NCBI GenBank assembly: GCA_033239005.1
Contig: BSQZ01000015.1
Span: 11,577,501 to 11,641,500 of the forward strand
Reading direction: 5' to 3'
Length of the DNA stretch: 64,000 nt
DNA from: Lamellibrachia satsuma
Taxonomy: Eukaryota; Annelida; Polychaeta; Sabellida; Siboglinidae
Under the pieces are notes generated by a model, which worked only from the letters and a program-made list of their open reading frames with translations, had not been told where the DNA came from and did no database searches. Position numbers and translations under genes: made by a program. Position 1 is the stretch's first letter, and every line of letters starts with the position of its first letter. This document shows positions 35,365 to 47,277 of this stretch, in pieces.

Positions 35365-36052
35365 CGTAATACTCCAATCCTGCAGCGTTTCTCTTCCGCG
35401 TTCCTTCCAGCATGCCCAACACGAAAGAACCAGAAAACACTGCAGGTCAAGTCAGTGGCAGATTTATGGGGTTCAGGGGTTCTGTTTTTAAAAGAGGCCT
35501 GTTTTTAAATCCAATGTTAGAACTACCCTTTGATAGAGGTAGAAAGTTTATTTGCGATAAAATATGGCACTTTCGAGCTCGCGCTGCAAATCAGATTCAT
35601 GTGGTTGGTTTGTTGTTCATTCTGCATAGTAGAACCCCCTTCCAAAATACTAGATCAGCCACAGTAAGTCAAACCGCTAGGGGAAAGTTAAAAATAACAT
35701 ATACTTTTGTGAAGGTATATCCCCAAGAAAATATCGTGGCACATATGTAGATGCTAGGTGACTGTGTTGTGTTTGTTGTTGCTTATAAACTGGGCACTTG
35801 TTGAACATTGAAAATGTCTTGTTAGCACGCCCTAGCGTAAAATAATAGCTTCCAGTTACCATGTCAGGAATAACTCGAAAGACAGTGCCGGACTAACAAT
35901 TTGAGGTCATGGTACAAACGCGTTGTGGGGGGGGGGGCGAATGCGTGAAAGAGGAAGATCAAAACGTGGTATTGACTGTAGATGTCTTAATGTTTATTCA
36001 TCTATGTTTTCGCAGATTGTTGTTGAAGACGGCATACAAACATGAATAGGCC

Positions 36053-36284
36053 TACAAGAAAATACAGCGTATGGTGACAAACAAGAAAATACAGCGTATG
36101 GTGACAAACAAGAAAACGCAGCGTACGGTGACAAACAAGAAAATACAGCGTATGGTGACAAACAAGAAAACACAGCGTGTGGTGACAAACAAGAAAACAC
36201 AGCGTGTGGTGACAAACAAGAAAACACAGCGTGTGGTGACAAACAAGAAAATACAGCGTATGGTGACAAACAAGAAAACGCAGC
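36053..36284. repeat. 27-bp minisatellite, ~8.6 copies
   Basis: Unit ACAAACAAGAAAATACAGCG plus TATGGTG, with A/G and TATG/TGTG variants. It runs straight into the Penelope-like segment at 36285. Confidence 0.92.
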
Positions 36285-36567
36285 GTCTTGCCCCAGGCAG
36301 AGGGCCGTTTTGGCCCAGGGAGGGGCAAGATGTTTTTTGGGTACTCTTGCTATTTTTCAAATGCAACTCATCTAGGTTGTCAATTTGCTGAAAATAATTT
36401 TCTGACGGGTACCAAACATATATGTTTACAATATAAGCACATTAAAGACATTGTTTAATGTTCTTTTCACCCAGTTCGCCCTACATTCACATTCACGACT
36501 GTAGCACAGAAGAAACGTACTGGAGAAACGAAACGTACCCTAGGAACCCGCATCAAAGAACACAAAG
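36285..36567 (+). repeat. Copy 1 of a 283-bp duplicated segment with Penelope-type GIY-YIG fragment
   Basis: Nearly identical to 38271-38556. It starts GTCTTGCCCCAGGCAGAGGG and ends AAGAACACAAAG. The end encodes KRTLGTRIKEHK, a GIY-YIG endonuclease motif of Penelope-like elements. Confidence 0.85.
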
Positions 36568-37181
36568 CAAGAACTAGAGCATAGGGGCATACGATGACAT
36601 GCCAGAAAGCAATACAAAAAATACATCATAGAGTAGAGAACGTACAAGTTCTGCTGAGCAAACATTGGATTAGAAAGATCATCGAATGACAAAAAATATG
36701 TCTATCAAATTAGTTGGCAACGGTTTTAGAGATATAATCATGTGAGTAATCAAATTTAATCTGTTGAACTTTCTCAAACACTAATGAACTGTTTGCGCTT
36801 TTTGGCAGTAGGCCTATTGACGTCCCATTCAGTAGGGTAACCTGGGGCAAAACGGCCCCTGGAGGTAAGACGGCCCCCAGCACGTACGCAAAATATTAAA
36901 CTCTGAACGTCCCAAAATCTGGTGCAAAATTAAGCTAACATCTATAGGATATTCACCCCGAAAGCTCAACAACATGAGACAGACCTAATTAAATCGGTGA
37001 TTTTTTTTACTTTTATGTGCACTTGCATGAGCTCTGATCTAATAGTTCGGCAATAGTAAAAATGGTGCAACTCACTATAATAACGATACGAATCATGAAC
37101 GTAACTGTGACATAATAATAGTATTAATCAGTTGACAGGCTAAACAATAATATGTGGGCAATAGTCTGTTGTGTTTTGTAT

Positions 37182-37377
37182 GTGTCGTGTTAAGACACAC
37201 GTAGTGCATGTGTCGTGTTAAGACACACGTAGTGCATGTGTCGTGTTAAGACACACGTAGTGCATGTGTCGTGTTAAGACACACGTAGTGCATGTGTCGT
37301 GTTAAGACACACGTAGTGCATGTGTCGTGTTAAGACACACGTAGTGCATGTGTCGTGTTAAGACACACGTAGTGCAT
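37182..37377. repeat. 28-bp minisatellite, seven identical copies
   Basis: Unit GTGTCGTGTTAAGACACACG plus TAGTGCAT. All seven copies look identical. Each contains the inverted pair GTGTC...GACAC. Confidence 0.97.
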
Positions 37378-37700
37378 GTGGGGCGAGACGGTTCCTATGT
37401 ATTATCGTAATGTATAAAATAGATTACACATGACCAATTACGTTTAATAAATTGAATATAATATGAATGTTGCATAATTTACTGTTAGCATGTAAGCTGT
37501 AATTATGATCGAATATGACTAAGCCAATATTATATTATGTATGGATTGCAAGGTATATATTATATATTAACTGCAATTTAAATCTAACAACTATAATAGC
37601 CTAATATATTGCTACCATACCATTTGCATGTATACATTTTATGTTTAGGCAGTGGTTCGTTCATATGAGCGAAAACCACGGGGAGGGAGCTATTGACCAT

Positions 37701-38292
37701 GTTGCCCCAAGTAGAGGGCCGTGTTGCCCCAGCCAGAGCATCGTCTTGCCCTAGCCAGAGGGCCGTCTTGCCTCAGCCAGAGGGCCGTGTTGCCCCAGCC
37801 AGAGGACCGTCTTGCCCCAGCCAGAGGACCGTCTTGCCCCAGTCAGAGGACCGTCTTGCCCCAGCCAGAGGACCGTCTTGCCCCAGCCAGAGGACCGTCT
37901 TGCCCCAGCCAGAGGACCGTCTTGCCCCAGCCAGAGGGCCGTCTTGCCCCAGACAGAGGACCGTCTTGCCCCAGCCAGAGGGCCGTCTTGCCCCAGTCAG
38001 AGGACCGTCTTGCCCCAGCCAGGGGACCGTCTTGCCCCAGCCAGGGGGCCGTCTTGCCCCAGCCAGGGGGCCGTCTTGCCCCAGCCAGGGGGCCGTCTTG
38101 CCCCAGCCAGGGGGCCGTCTTGCCCCCGCCAGAGGGCCGTCTTGCCCCAGCCAGAGGGCCGTCTTGCCCCAGCCAGAGGGCCGTCTTGCCCCAGCCAGAG
38201 GGCCGTCTTGCCCCAGCCAGAGGACCGTCTTGCCCCAGCCAGAGGACCGTCTTGCCCCAGCCAGAGTGCCGTCTTGCCCCAGGCAGAGGGCC
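37701..38292. repeat. 22-bp minisatellite, ~27 copies
   Basis: Unit GTCTTGCCCCAGCCAGAGGG plus CC. Some sub-blocks share variants (CAGAGGACC, CAGGGGGCC), so higher-order homogenisation is visible. Three units make 66 bp, which explains ~220-codon open frames in all frames. Flanked on the right by the duplicated Penelope-type segment. Confidence 0.95.
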
Positions 38293-38900
38293 GTTTTGGC
38301 CCAGGGATGGGGCAAGATGTTTTTTTGGGTACTCTTGCTATTTTTTCAAATGCAACTCATCTAGGTTGTCCATTTACTGAAAATAATTTTCTGACGGGTA
38401 CCAAACATATATGTTTACAATATAAGCACATTAAAGACATTTTGTAATGTTCTTTTAACCCAGTTCGCCCTACATTCACATTCACGACTGTAGCACAGAA
38501 GAAACGTACTGGAGAAACGAAACGTACCCTAGGAACCCGCATCAAAGAACACAAAGAAGACGCTGAGAAAGCATTGGCTAGCAGACCCTACACCCGAAGC
38601 ACCAGAAAAACATCCGAAAAAGAAATCACAAAAAGAGTCACAGATAACATGACTCAACAGAATCACATAGTAGACTGGGGGGGGGGGGCAAATTTGTAGA
38701 CTGGAGAACAAGAGGCGTCAAAGAAGCGATATGAATAAGAAAAACTAAAGACAGCATGAATCGAGATGAGGGCCGATGCCGACTCTCACACATCTACGAT
38801 GATCTCCTGAAGGACCACCCAGGGCGCGGCCGCGGGGGCACACACCAGAGTGATACGTCTGCGTAGACGACTACCGTGTCTCCATAGCAGTCGAAACGCC
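38271..38900 (+). mobile_element. Penelope-like element fragment with GIY-YIG endonuclease C-terminus
   Basis: Copy 2 of the duplicated segment continues into more coding text. The plus strand gives TGETKRTLGTRIKEHKEDAE, KEITKRVTDNMTQQNHIVDW and, after frame changes, GVKEAI, KDSMNRDEGRCRL and SHIYDDLLKDHPG. This order (GIY-YIG residues, then a D-W-x box and the IYDDLL tail) matches Penelope-type endonuclease ends. A run of G at 38679-38688 breaks the frame. Confidence 0.75.
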
Positions 38901-39480
38901 ACGAGAAGATAAAGGTAAAATGACTGTGAAATAAATAAAAATATTACTCATATAGCACCGAAGTTGAACAGAGGTCGGAGCCCAATTCAAGGGACGCGAA
39001 GAAAGACTCTAAGCTGCCAATCACGTGGATTATGATTTACTCTTTTGGAGTTTTTTTGCTTGACTGTGGCACGAATGTATCATTTTGTACGGGGCATGTT
39101 TAATAAAGGGTGTGTCAGAAAGTGACATGTGGGAGGTTGGCCTAAAAATAGGTAGAAGGTGGGAGGATGGCCTCAAAAATATGTGGGAGGTGGGATTGGT
39201 GGGAGGTGGGAGATAGACTCTAAAAACAGGTGGGAAGTGGGAGTTTGAGACCCCTGCTGCAACCCCCTCGTTAATCTGGCACTGCGCAGTGTTGGGTGGA
39301 AGAGTGACGGAAGGGGGAAGACGGACATGGAGAGGCCAAATTAGAGAAATTCCCGTATAAAGATAATATGTAATATACTTTTAAATCGATCTCTACATAA
39401 TTACATATTACCATGGAACAGCCATTGGCCAGCGTTCGCATTGAATAGCGTTCACCACTAGAGGCCACCACTGTAACCCG
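38901..39480. other. Upstream flank of TMEM214, short G-rich repeats
   Basis: GGGAGGTGGG-type phrases recur at 39130-39245 (for example AAAATAGGTAGAAGGTGGGA and AGGTGGGAAGTGGGAG). No gene is recognised. Confidence 0.45.
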
Positions 39481-39491
39481 TCTCACCTGCA

Positions 39492-39499
39492 TGACGTCA
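39492..39499. promoter_or_regulatory. CRE-like palindrome upstream of TMEM214
   Basis: TGACGTCA followed by CGTCGTC, 30 bp before the ATG. It is a perfect CREB/ATF-type site by sequence; function here is inference. Confidence 0.5.
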
Positions 39500-39528
39500 C
39501 GTCGTCAATATTCGGTCTTTAGTTCAAA

Positions 39529-42500
39529 ATGGCGACTCCCGGTCACTGGGAAGTTGTTGGCAAGACTGCCAAGAAAATATCAAGTCAGCAGAACTCTAAA
39601 ATTCCTAAGAAAACATCAACAACTTCAGTGCCAAAGATAGAGCATGCGTGTAAGTAGCTACGAATGTTTTACTGGCGTATTTACATTTTTCTAATTTCAA
39701 AACTAAACGTGTCAACTTGGCCTTGACTTGGGAGTTCTACTTCCGGCGATTTTAACGTTATAACTGTACACCATAAACAGTCATGTTTCTTATACTACAC
39801 ATCAGCTGATTTAAATATTGAGTGTGAAATCAGTTCTCTGTTATGTTTACAGTTACACCAAACTGTTAGAATTTTTTATTGGTCCTTACGTATTTTAATA
39901 AACTGGGGCTGGGCACGGCTGTACTGCCTACCGGGGCACGAACATCGACATCGTGGAGCACGGGCTACTGGTGCCGATATGGAAGGGGAAAGGGGACATC
40001 CATGATCCAGGGACATACAGAGGCATCGCATTACTGAGCCAAGCCCTAAAATTGATGGAAAGAATACTGGATGCTAGGGTGAGCCATATAGTAGAGAACA
40101 AAATCGGAGAGAATCAGCTGTGATTTAGGAAAGGGGGAGGAACTGATGACGGATTGGTTACAACCAGACAAATTATTGAGAAGAGGAGAGAATTTAGAAA
40201 GGATGTAGCATTCAGTTTTGTCAATCTGAAAAAGGCATTCGACACCGTGCCGAGAGAACTTGCATTTGCAGTCATGAGATGGATGAGAGGTCAGGATGGT
40301 TGAGGAAATGTACAAGGAGACAACAACAGTGTTGAGAGCTGAAAGAGAAACATCGAAACAATTTGGAGTGGGAGTAGAACTTAGGGAAGTGCCTTGAGTC
40401 CCCTGCTTTTCATTATGGTGACGAACCTGATCAATGGAAAGGTATCTGAACAGGAAGAACTTAAGAAGATACTATATGCAGATGACCTTGCAGTGGTGGC
40501 TGATAACAAAAGAGGATTTACAGAAAACATTGCAAGGGGATTTACAGAAAACATTGCAAGAATGAACCTTTAGAAAACATGGCCTCCGAATGAATCTGGA
40601 GAAGACAGAAGTAATGTGGATAGGTGAACAAGAGGTGGACTTACATGTAGCTGTTGACAGAAAAACCATTAAACAAGTGAACAGTTTTGTATACTTGGGC
40701 GACACAGTGTGTGAGGATGGAGGAAGTAGTAAGGAAATACAGAGGAGAGTGCAAGCTGGAGCAGCAGCATGGAGGGAGGAGAGTTGAAGGCGTTGTGTTA
40801 GACAGAAAACTGAAGAAGCAACTAAAAGGAAAAGTGTTGGAAGCCTGAGTGGTACCAGCCTGTATATACGGGTTGGGAACGCTGTCACTGACAGAGAGAC
40901 AGGAGGAGGAGATGCAGAGAGCAGAAAACAGCTGGGTCCGAAGAATATGCAAGTAACCCATACAGTGTGATGGAGTGTACCCCATAATTATGATACACCT
41001 ATCAGCACTTATATTACACTGAAATTGTTACATTGCCCTGAAATTATGACACTGCCCTTTGAATTGGCATAGTAATTGGCGTCCTACTCTTGTATTGTGT
41101 TATTGAGCTGATCTGTTATGTTGGTTGGTTTTGGCTTGTGTGTGTTATAGTGCCCTGCATGGGCCTATGATTTGAGCCCAGCACGCATTTAGCAGTTAGA
41201 ATACAGGCTTGCAAAAATTCTTCAAGCACGCTTCAGGTCCGCAAACTAGAATTTAGGCCATGCCCAACCCAGACAGTTAAGGTTTGGCCCATGCCGGCCC
41301 GGCCCATACCCGCAGGCCAAAGACGGGCAAGCCCACGGCCCGCTATTTTTTTTAAAGATAAACCTATTATTTTATAATAAAAAACGAAACACAACTAAAC
41401 TGTAATACATACATATTGTTTTATTAAATAACATAGCAAAAATAATACGTGAACATTGTATAATGTCTACTAGTCTGCTAGACAAGTTCTAGAAATCCAG
41501 CACAACCACCTGCTTCAAACGGACGAATATCCTGAAGAAAAATTATAAACTTTTTATTGTCATTACTATTAAGTATCATAACATATTTTATATATAGCTT
41601 TAATCTATTGGCTTATGGTTAGGGTAGGAGATTTGTTTATCTAACCCCCAAATAACCGTAATGTAAACCATAACACTAATGTAAGTTGTTAATTGAATTA
41701 GCTCAACTAAGTTAACTTAATTTAATTAATTAATGTTAACAGTAAGGATAGTTAATTTGGTATTAATTGATATTTCAATTAAATGTCACCCATTGGTACT
41801 GACACCCAGTGGCATTTCCAACAGGCCTGCAGTAATTAGCCTGAGACAGATCAGGTTCAGACATGTGTGAATTAGTACAAGTGTGAATGAATCAGTACTG
41901 AGGAAGTTGTAAAAACTAAACAGTAGACACTAGTTAATGCAATTGGAAAATACCAACTACCAACTGGGGTGGGCACTGGGAAGTGGGCAGTTGCTGGTAA
42001 GTAGGTCATTAAGTCAGACAAGAGTTGGCAGGAAGACAATAGAATGTCCACTGGTAGGGTCAAAGGGTGATGTGTTGATGGTTAATCATGGCTAGATTGC
42101 CTCTGCAAATATGTCTAAAGTAAACATTTGGGGCTGGCTACTTCCAGCCAAGTGAACTTATGGGGCCATTAGATATATGCAAAAAGCTACATTCATGCCA
42201 AAAATATGCATCTGTAACATCTGTATTCTGTATGTACAGTGTACTATGTAATAATAATATGTGTGTGCTGTGTATGCAATGCTGTGCATTGCTATTATAT
42301 GAAATGTCTGCATTAAAATATACACATTATTAAAATTATACCATTGGAAGTTGAATTGTTGAAAAGAGGTTAAACTACATTCCAATATATAAAGCACTGG
42401 TGTCATTCATAATTCCATGCAAGGTCTCGATTTGCAAATATGTAATACTAAAGAAATAATTTAATTTCATTCATCGTAACATTCATTGACCGGAAATACA

Positions 42501-45500
42501 GTTTGTAGTAAGTTTTTATTAATATTAAAATACAAAATCTGGATTTTGTATTAATATTTTTATTAGGTCTAGGCCTGACCCAGCCCGCTCACACTATACC
42601 CAGACCCGCCCAAGCCCAATGTGTTTAATATTTGTTCAGGCCCTACCCATGCAATTTTTTAGAGGCCCGGTCCAGAATTTTTTGGTGTGATTGAAATGTT
42701 CAATTGTAATAGCAAAGTAATAGCTCAATTACTGTTACTTGGCTTTGTATTACTATTACATTGCATTCTATTCCATCTATTACTTACTGTAACTATTACC
42801 CCAGGCCTGATGCTGCGACATATCGATATACTGTTAAACTGATGCAACCCTAGTAAAATATAGGTGTCCATAAATGGGTAAAATTCCCATAAATGCATGA
42901 GCTTCACAAACAATCTGCACATCATTGCTAGTAACATAGTAGTAGCGACGCTATGCAGATGAGATGGAGATTATGTTTAATTGTTGCGCTGGGGTGGATG
43001 GCAAAGACAAGCGATTGAAACGATAACCTGTAGCTGTGACTAATTGGATAAAAACGATCTGAAACTATGGTGGCAATTTGAAAACTTGTGGCTCAAACTT
43101 GCCCAACAGACCCAAAAGCAGTGCCTAGCCGGTGTTAATATCGAGACCTGTCACATTTGTATATGTTCACAAAATGAGCTAAGAATTACTGCACAATAAT
43201 AAAGGGGTTTTCGCACCTCCAGTTCTGTTCTAATTGTATCTCTCCAAACTCTTTGCTTCCACCTCTACACAGAGAGGAAAATGCAACAGGCTCATTGTCT
43301 ATGGGTTTTGGTGTAAGTAAATGTCATTGAGGAATGATGAGCCAGTTAAAATAAACATAACTGTGCCCAAAATTCTGGTTATTTTGCCTTGATATGTTGT
43401 CTTTTCCTTCATATTGGCATTAGGGGAGAACAGTAACACCGTCCGTTGTTGTAAATGTCAGAATAATTATTTCTTCCATAACATTTTGATTTTGAGAAGC
43501 ATTTGCAGCTGATTTCTAAACCGACATATGATACATTTCAGCCCCATTCACTGAGGATCCAACAATCTATGGTGCCTTCTTAGCAAAAGAGAAGAAAGAT
43601 CAACAGCAGCAACAGTCTGTGGAAACTCTTGGTGCATCTACAAAGTCCAACAGTGACACGTCAAGCCCCAAAAAACCTAGAGTCATTAAGAAATCAAATT
43701 TACCTGAGAAGAAGAAAGAAAATCCACAGAGCCTGGAAGAAGCCCTGTCGAAGGCAAGTATTGGCAACATTTGAAATACAGAAGCTTGTTTTGCATGACA
43801 TTGTTGCACTACTCTGAGAACTAAACACATTGCCACAAGTTCAGGATTTTGGATAAATTTTTCAATCCAGCAGTGCCTGCCAATTAATATTGGTTTAAGG
43901 TAGCTGGGTGGCAGTACTATGCTTGTTTTGAATTGAGTAGTTTCAGTAGAATTGTTTAGATAAACCCACCATTTATTCACACCTTTAGTTGAAATAATAA
44001 GTAATACCCCTAATTAATAAAACTTAGTTTTTCATTTATTTGGTGATGTTTCATGATTAAAATTTTTTTTATAAATGTGAAAAAAACCACGAAATGCCAT
44101 TTTATATCATAGGTACTACAGTGTCACTGGTGATCCCACAAGTTATTTTGGTTGACATGAACGAATTACAGCAGGATCAGGAAGATTTTAGCAGAATCTT
44201 GAATGACAGCCATACATTACACACATAAATTTTGGGACAACCCTCTTCCATTCGTTCCATAAATTCGTGTGATTTTGCTCACATGTTCGTTTCATATGCC
44301 GCATTTCAGCATCATAAGTGTTGTAGTTTTTATAAAACATTTAATTAGGTAATGATTCCTTGTCAGTGGTAATAGAAATTTTAATAGATGCACGTATAAT
44401 GCTTGAAATGTGACGTTTTTCACTGACATTTTATATATTGTCAATAAAAGATAACAGCCATTTCTAATATTGACACGTCCCCTTAATTTGCCACCACAAT
44501 GGCCCTTGAATTTGTATTTGTGATGTGTTGTCGTCTACAATGTCAGTTTACACCAGCCATCTGACAAACGCGGTGTGTCATGTTACGATAATTTTTATTG
44601 GCCCAATATCTGACGAGGTCACCAGGTCACAGCTACTGGCCGTTTCCATTTTGGTTACAAAGAAAGAATAACCTACATTAGCGCTGTTATTTGCTGGATT
44701 AAGACCATGGTTTATTTAGGTAGATATAATACTGATATGTACTGGAATCACAGTAACCAGACGATTATGTTCCGCTTTCATGATGAAAAAATTTATGCTG
44801 GTTCAAATATTACACACGATTGATCAGGGTTGGGTTTCTGACAGTCAGAAAGGTATTTCTGACAAGAAATGTCAGAAACTACTTTCTGACAGGTTTCTGA
44901 TGCCAGAAACTTTCAGAAACTGATTTATGTATGATATTGCTAATTATGTGGCCTATTGAATAGAGAAAATTATATACATTATTCATGCATAGAAAGAACA
45001 ACAAAATCATGAATACAATTTGCCTTAACGTCCATCTCAAAGTTGCCAATATAATTTATCATTTCATGTCAGTTCATTCACATTATGTGTGTTATCCAGC
45101 AATCGGACAACAACTCTACACGACAGTATAGTAAAATATTATTAGCTTGTTAACCACACTCACTTCAAGTCCATTGTCATTGTTTAGAAAGCAAGTCCAG
45201 CCAGTAGGGCTGTGGTTCACTGTCCACTCACAGCAGTAATCTGATTTTTACTTGCCAATCCTGCTTGTAACTACATTTGTATTGCTTAATCAATTGCTTA
45301 CTACATGACGAGATCGACTTCTGGAGAATCTTGGTGCAGCAATGTTTTTAATTTGGCACAGTGAATTGTAAGAAAAAGCATGGAATTTTGATTAGAATAA
45401 GTATTAATATTACATATAAATTACACATAAACATATTATATATATATTAGGAAACAGTTTTTGTTAACATTTAATCAGAGGCAGTATTTTTGCCTTAGTT

Positions 45501-47219
45501 AGTCCTGGACTCCAGCAGGGAAGTCAGCGAGCGAAAATAGGATCTGTTTACAGTTCAAGAATTAAGGTAGCAAACAACTGCCAGGATAGTCATGATGTAC
45601 TGTGTCACACACCATCTCATAGACATCCCAGTGGCCATGTTATCACATCCTGCTACACTCTTCACAAGAGGTCACTATCTCGTCCCCTTCTGCAGGACAA
45701 ATGTGTATAGGCACTCTTTCTTCCCAGCTGGTATCCGACTATAGAACCAGCTGACTGAGTACATAGTCACATCCCCAACTCTAAATACCTTCAAAGGAGG
45801 GTTGGACACTTAAAGTTAAAGGCTTAATCAATTCTCATTTCAAATCAAGTTTTGCGAAAAACCAAACCTACCTAGTATCCACTACAACATGCTAGCTCGT
45901 TTGTGCAACTTTTATGTGTAGTTTTGGTGAAATCATCAGACAAACTATTAAATTAGTTAATGCTTGTTCAAGCATTTATTGAAGTAAAAATCGAAATGCC
46001 GAAAAATCATGATTTTGTTTCTTGGTGAAATTTTTTAACTTTGTCATGTGATCGGCGAGAGGGTGGAGGTCGCGCCCATGATCGGCATTGACCCACAGTG
46101 TTTACCGTTTTGAATATCCATTATTTTGATCCTTACCATATCTAACGACTAAAGTCAATTCTTTCGATTTGAAAAAAATAAGCATTTTTTAATTAAAACG
46201 ACTGCAGATCTTACATAAATTATTCACACACTACATATTTGGACACCAATGAACCATATTTGCAATATGCTAAATCAGTTGAGGAAGCAGTTTTAAGCAC
46301 TTAGCACAACTTTTACCTATTTTATTCTTAACCTAATTTGGTAACATTTTAGCAGATGTTTTTGCATGATTTTTAAACAGCACACTCCATATTTGATGAG
46401 GTGGTAAATACCATGGTATTTACCGTGGTATTTACTATCTCACCAGAAACCTGCCAATCCTGGGAACGAAGCATACACTGTCGTTATTATGGAAATATCG
46501 TCAGCTCTTCAAATAAGTCATGGATTTCCAAAAGGACTGGTTTTTAAAGAATGGATTGGCAAAACACAACGTTAGTGCCGGGTGATTATTTGTGGTGTCA
46601 ACATTCAGTTTAACATTTCCTAATGGTATGAGGAAAAGATCAACTGACATGTTATTAGCAAATAAAATTTCTCTTTTGACCTACCAGGTACTAAATGTTT
46701 TTATTTCCTTCTCACACAGTTTCAATGTTTATTACACAATTTTTTTTTCAACACACTTAACCCACACAAAGTCACATTTGCACATCATGTTGTCATTATT
46801 AATTTTTTTTTATAAAAACTGGTATATACATTTTAGACTTCATTTCTGTATGTTCCTGAGTTTGTACTAAATTCTTAAACGTTTATGCATTATAATTAAT
46901 GTGACTCATTATAATTAATGTGACTTCAAGGAGGGTTTGCCACTCTGGACGCTTAACAATTTGATTTTTTGCTAGTCTGTTTTCAAATTAAAAGAAGAAA
47001 TACTACCAATGTCAACAAACCAATGAGTGGCACCAATTTGGCGATTCCCCTGAGTGCCTCAATAAAAAAGAGATGTTGACATCATTAAATTTGATTCATC
47101 CTATAGAAATTTGTTGTGGGGTTCCTGACAAGGGCATACTTTTACTGGAGGGAGTTATAATACTGATAGAAAGTTTAGCTATGAATAAAGTCGTATTCTG
47201 GATAACACTTGTTCAGAAC

Positions 47220-47277
<58 letters not shown>

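Noticed and set aside
35048..35508. HTYI / YVCM repeat frames
   Set aside because: Tetranucleotide microsatellite.
37693..38447. Three overlapping ~220-codon Pro/Ala/Arg-rich frames
   Set aside because: 22-bp repeat read in three frames (66 bp = 22 codons); all frames open equally, so no evidence of a protein.
41260..42814. GGCCC-rich zones as ends of one DNA transposon
   Set aside because: The zones look similar in the same orientation, and I could not pair inverted ends or a target duplication.
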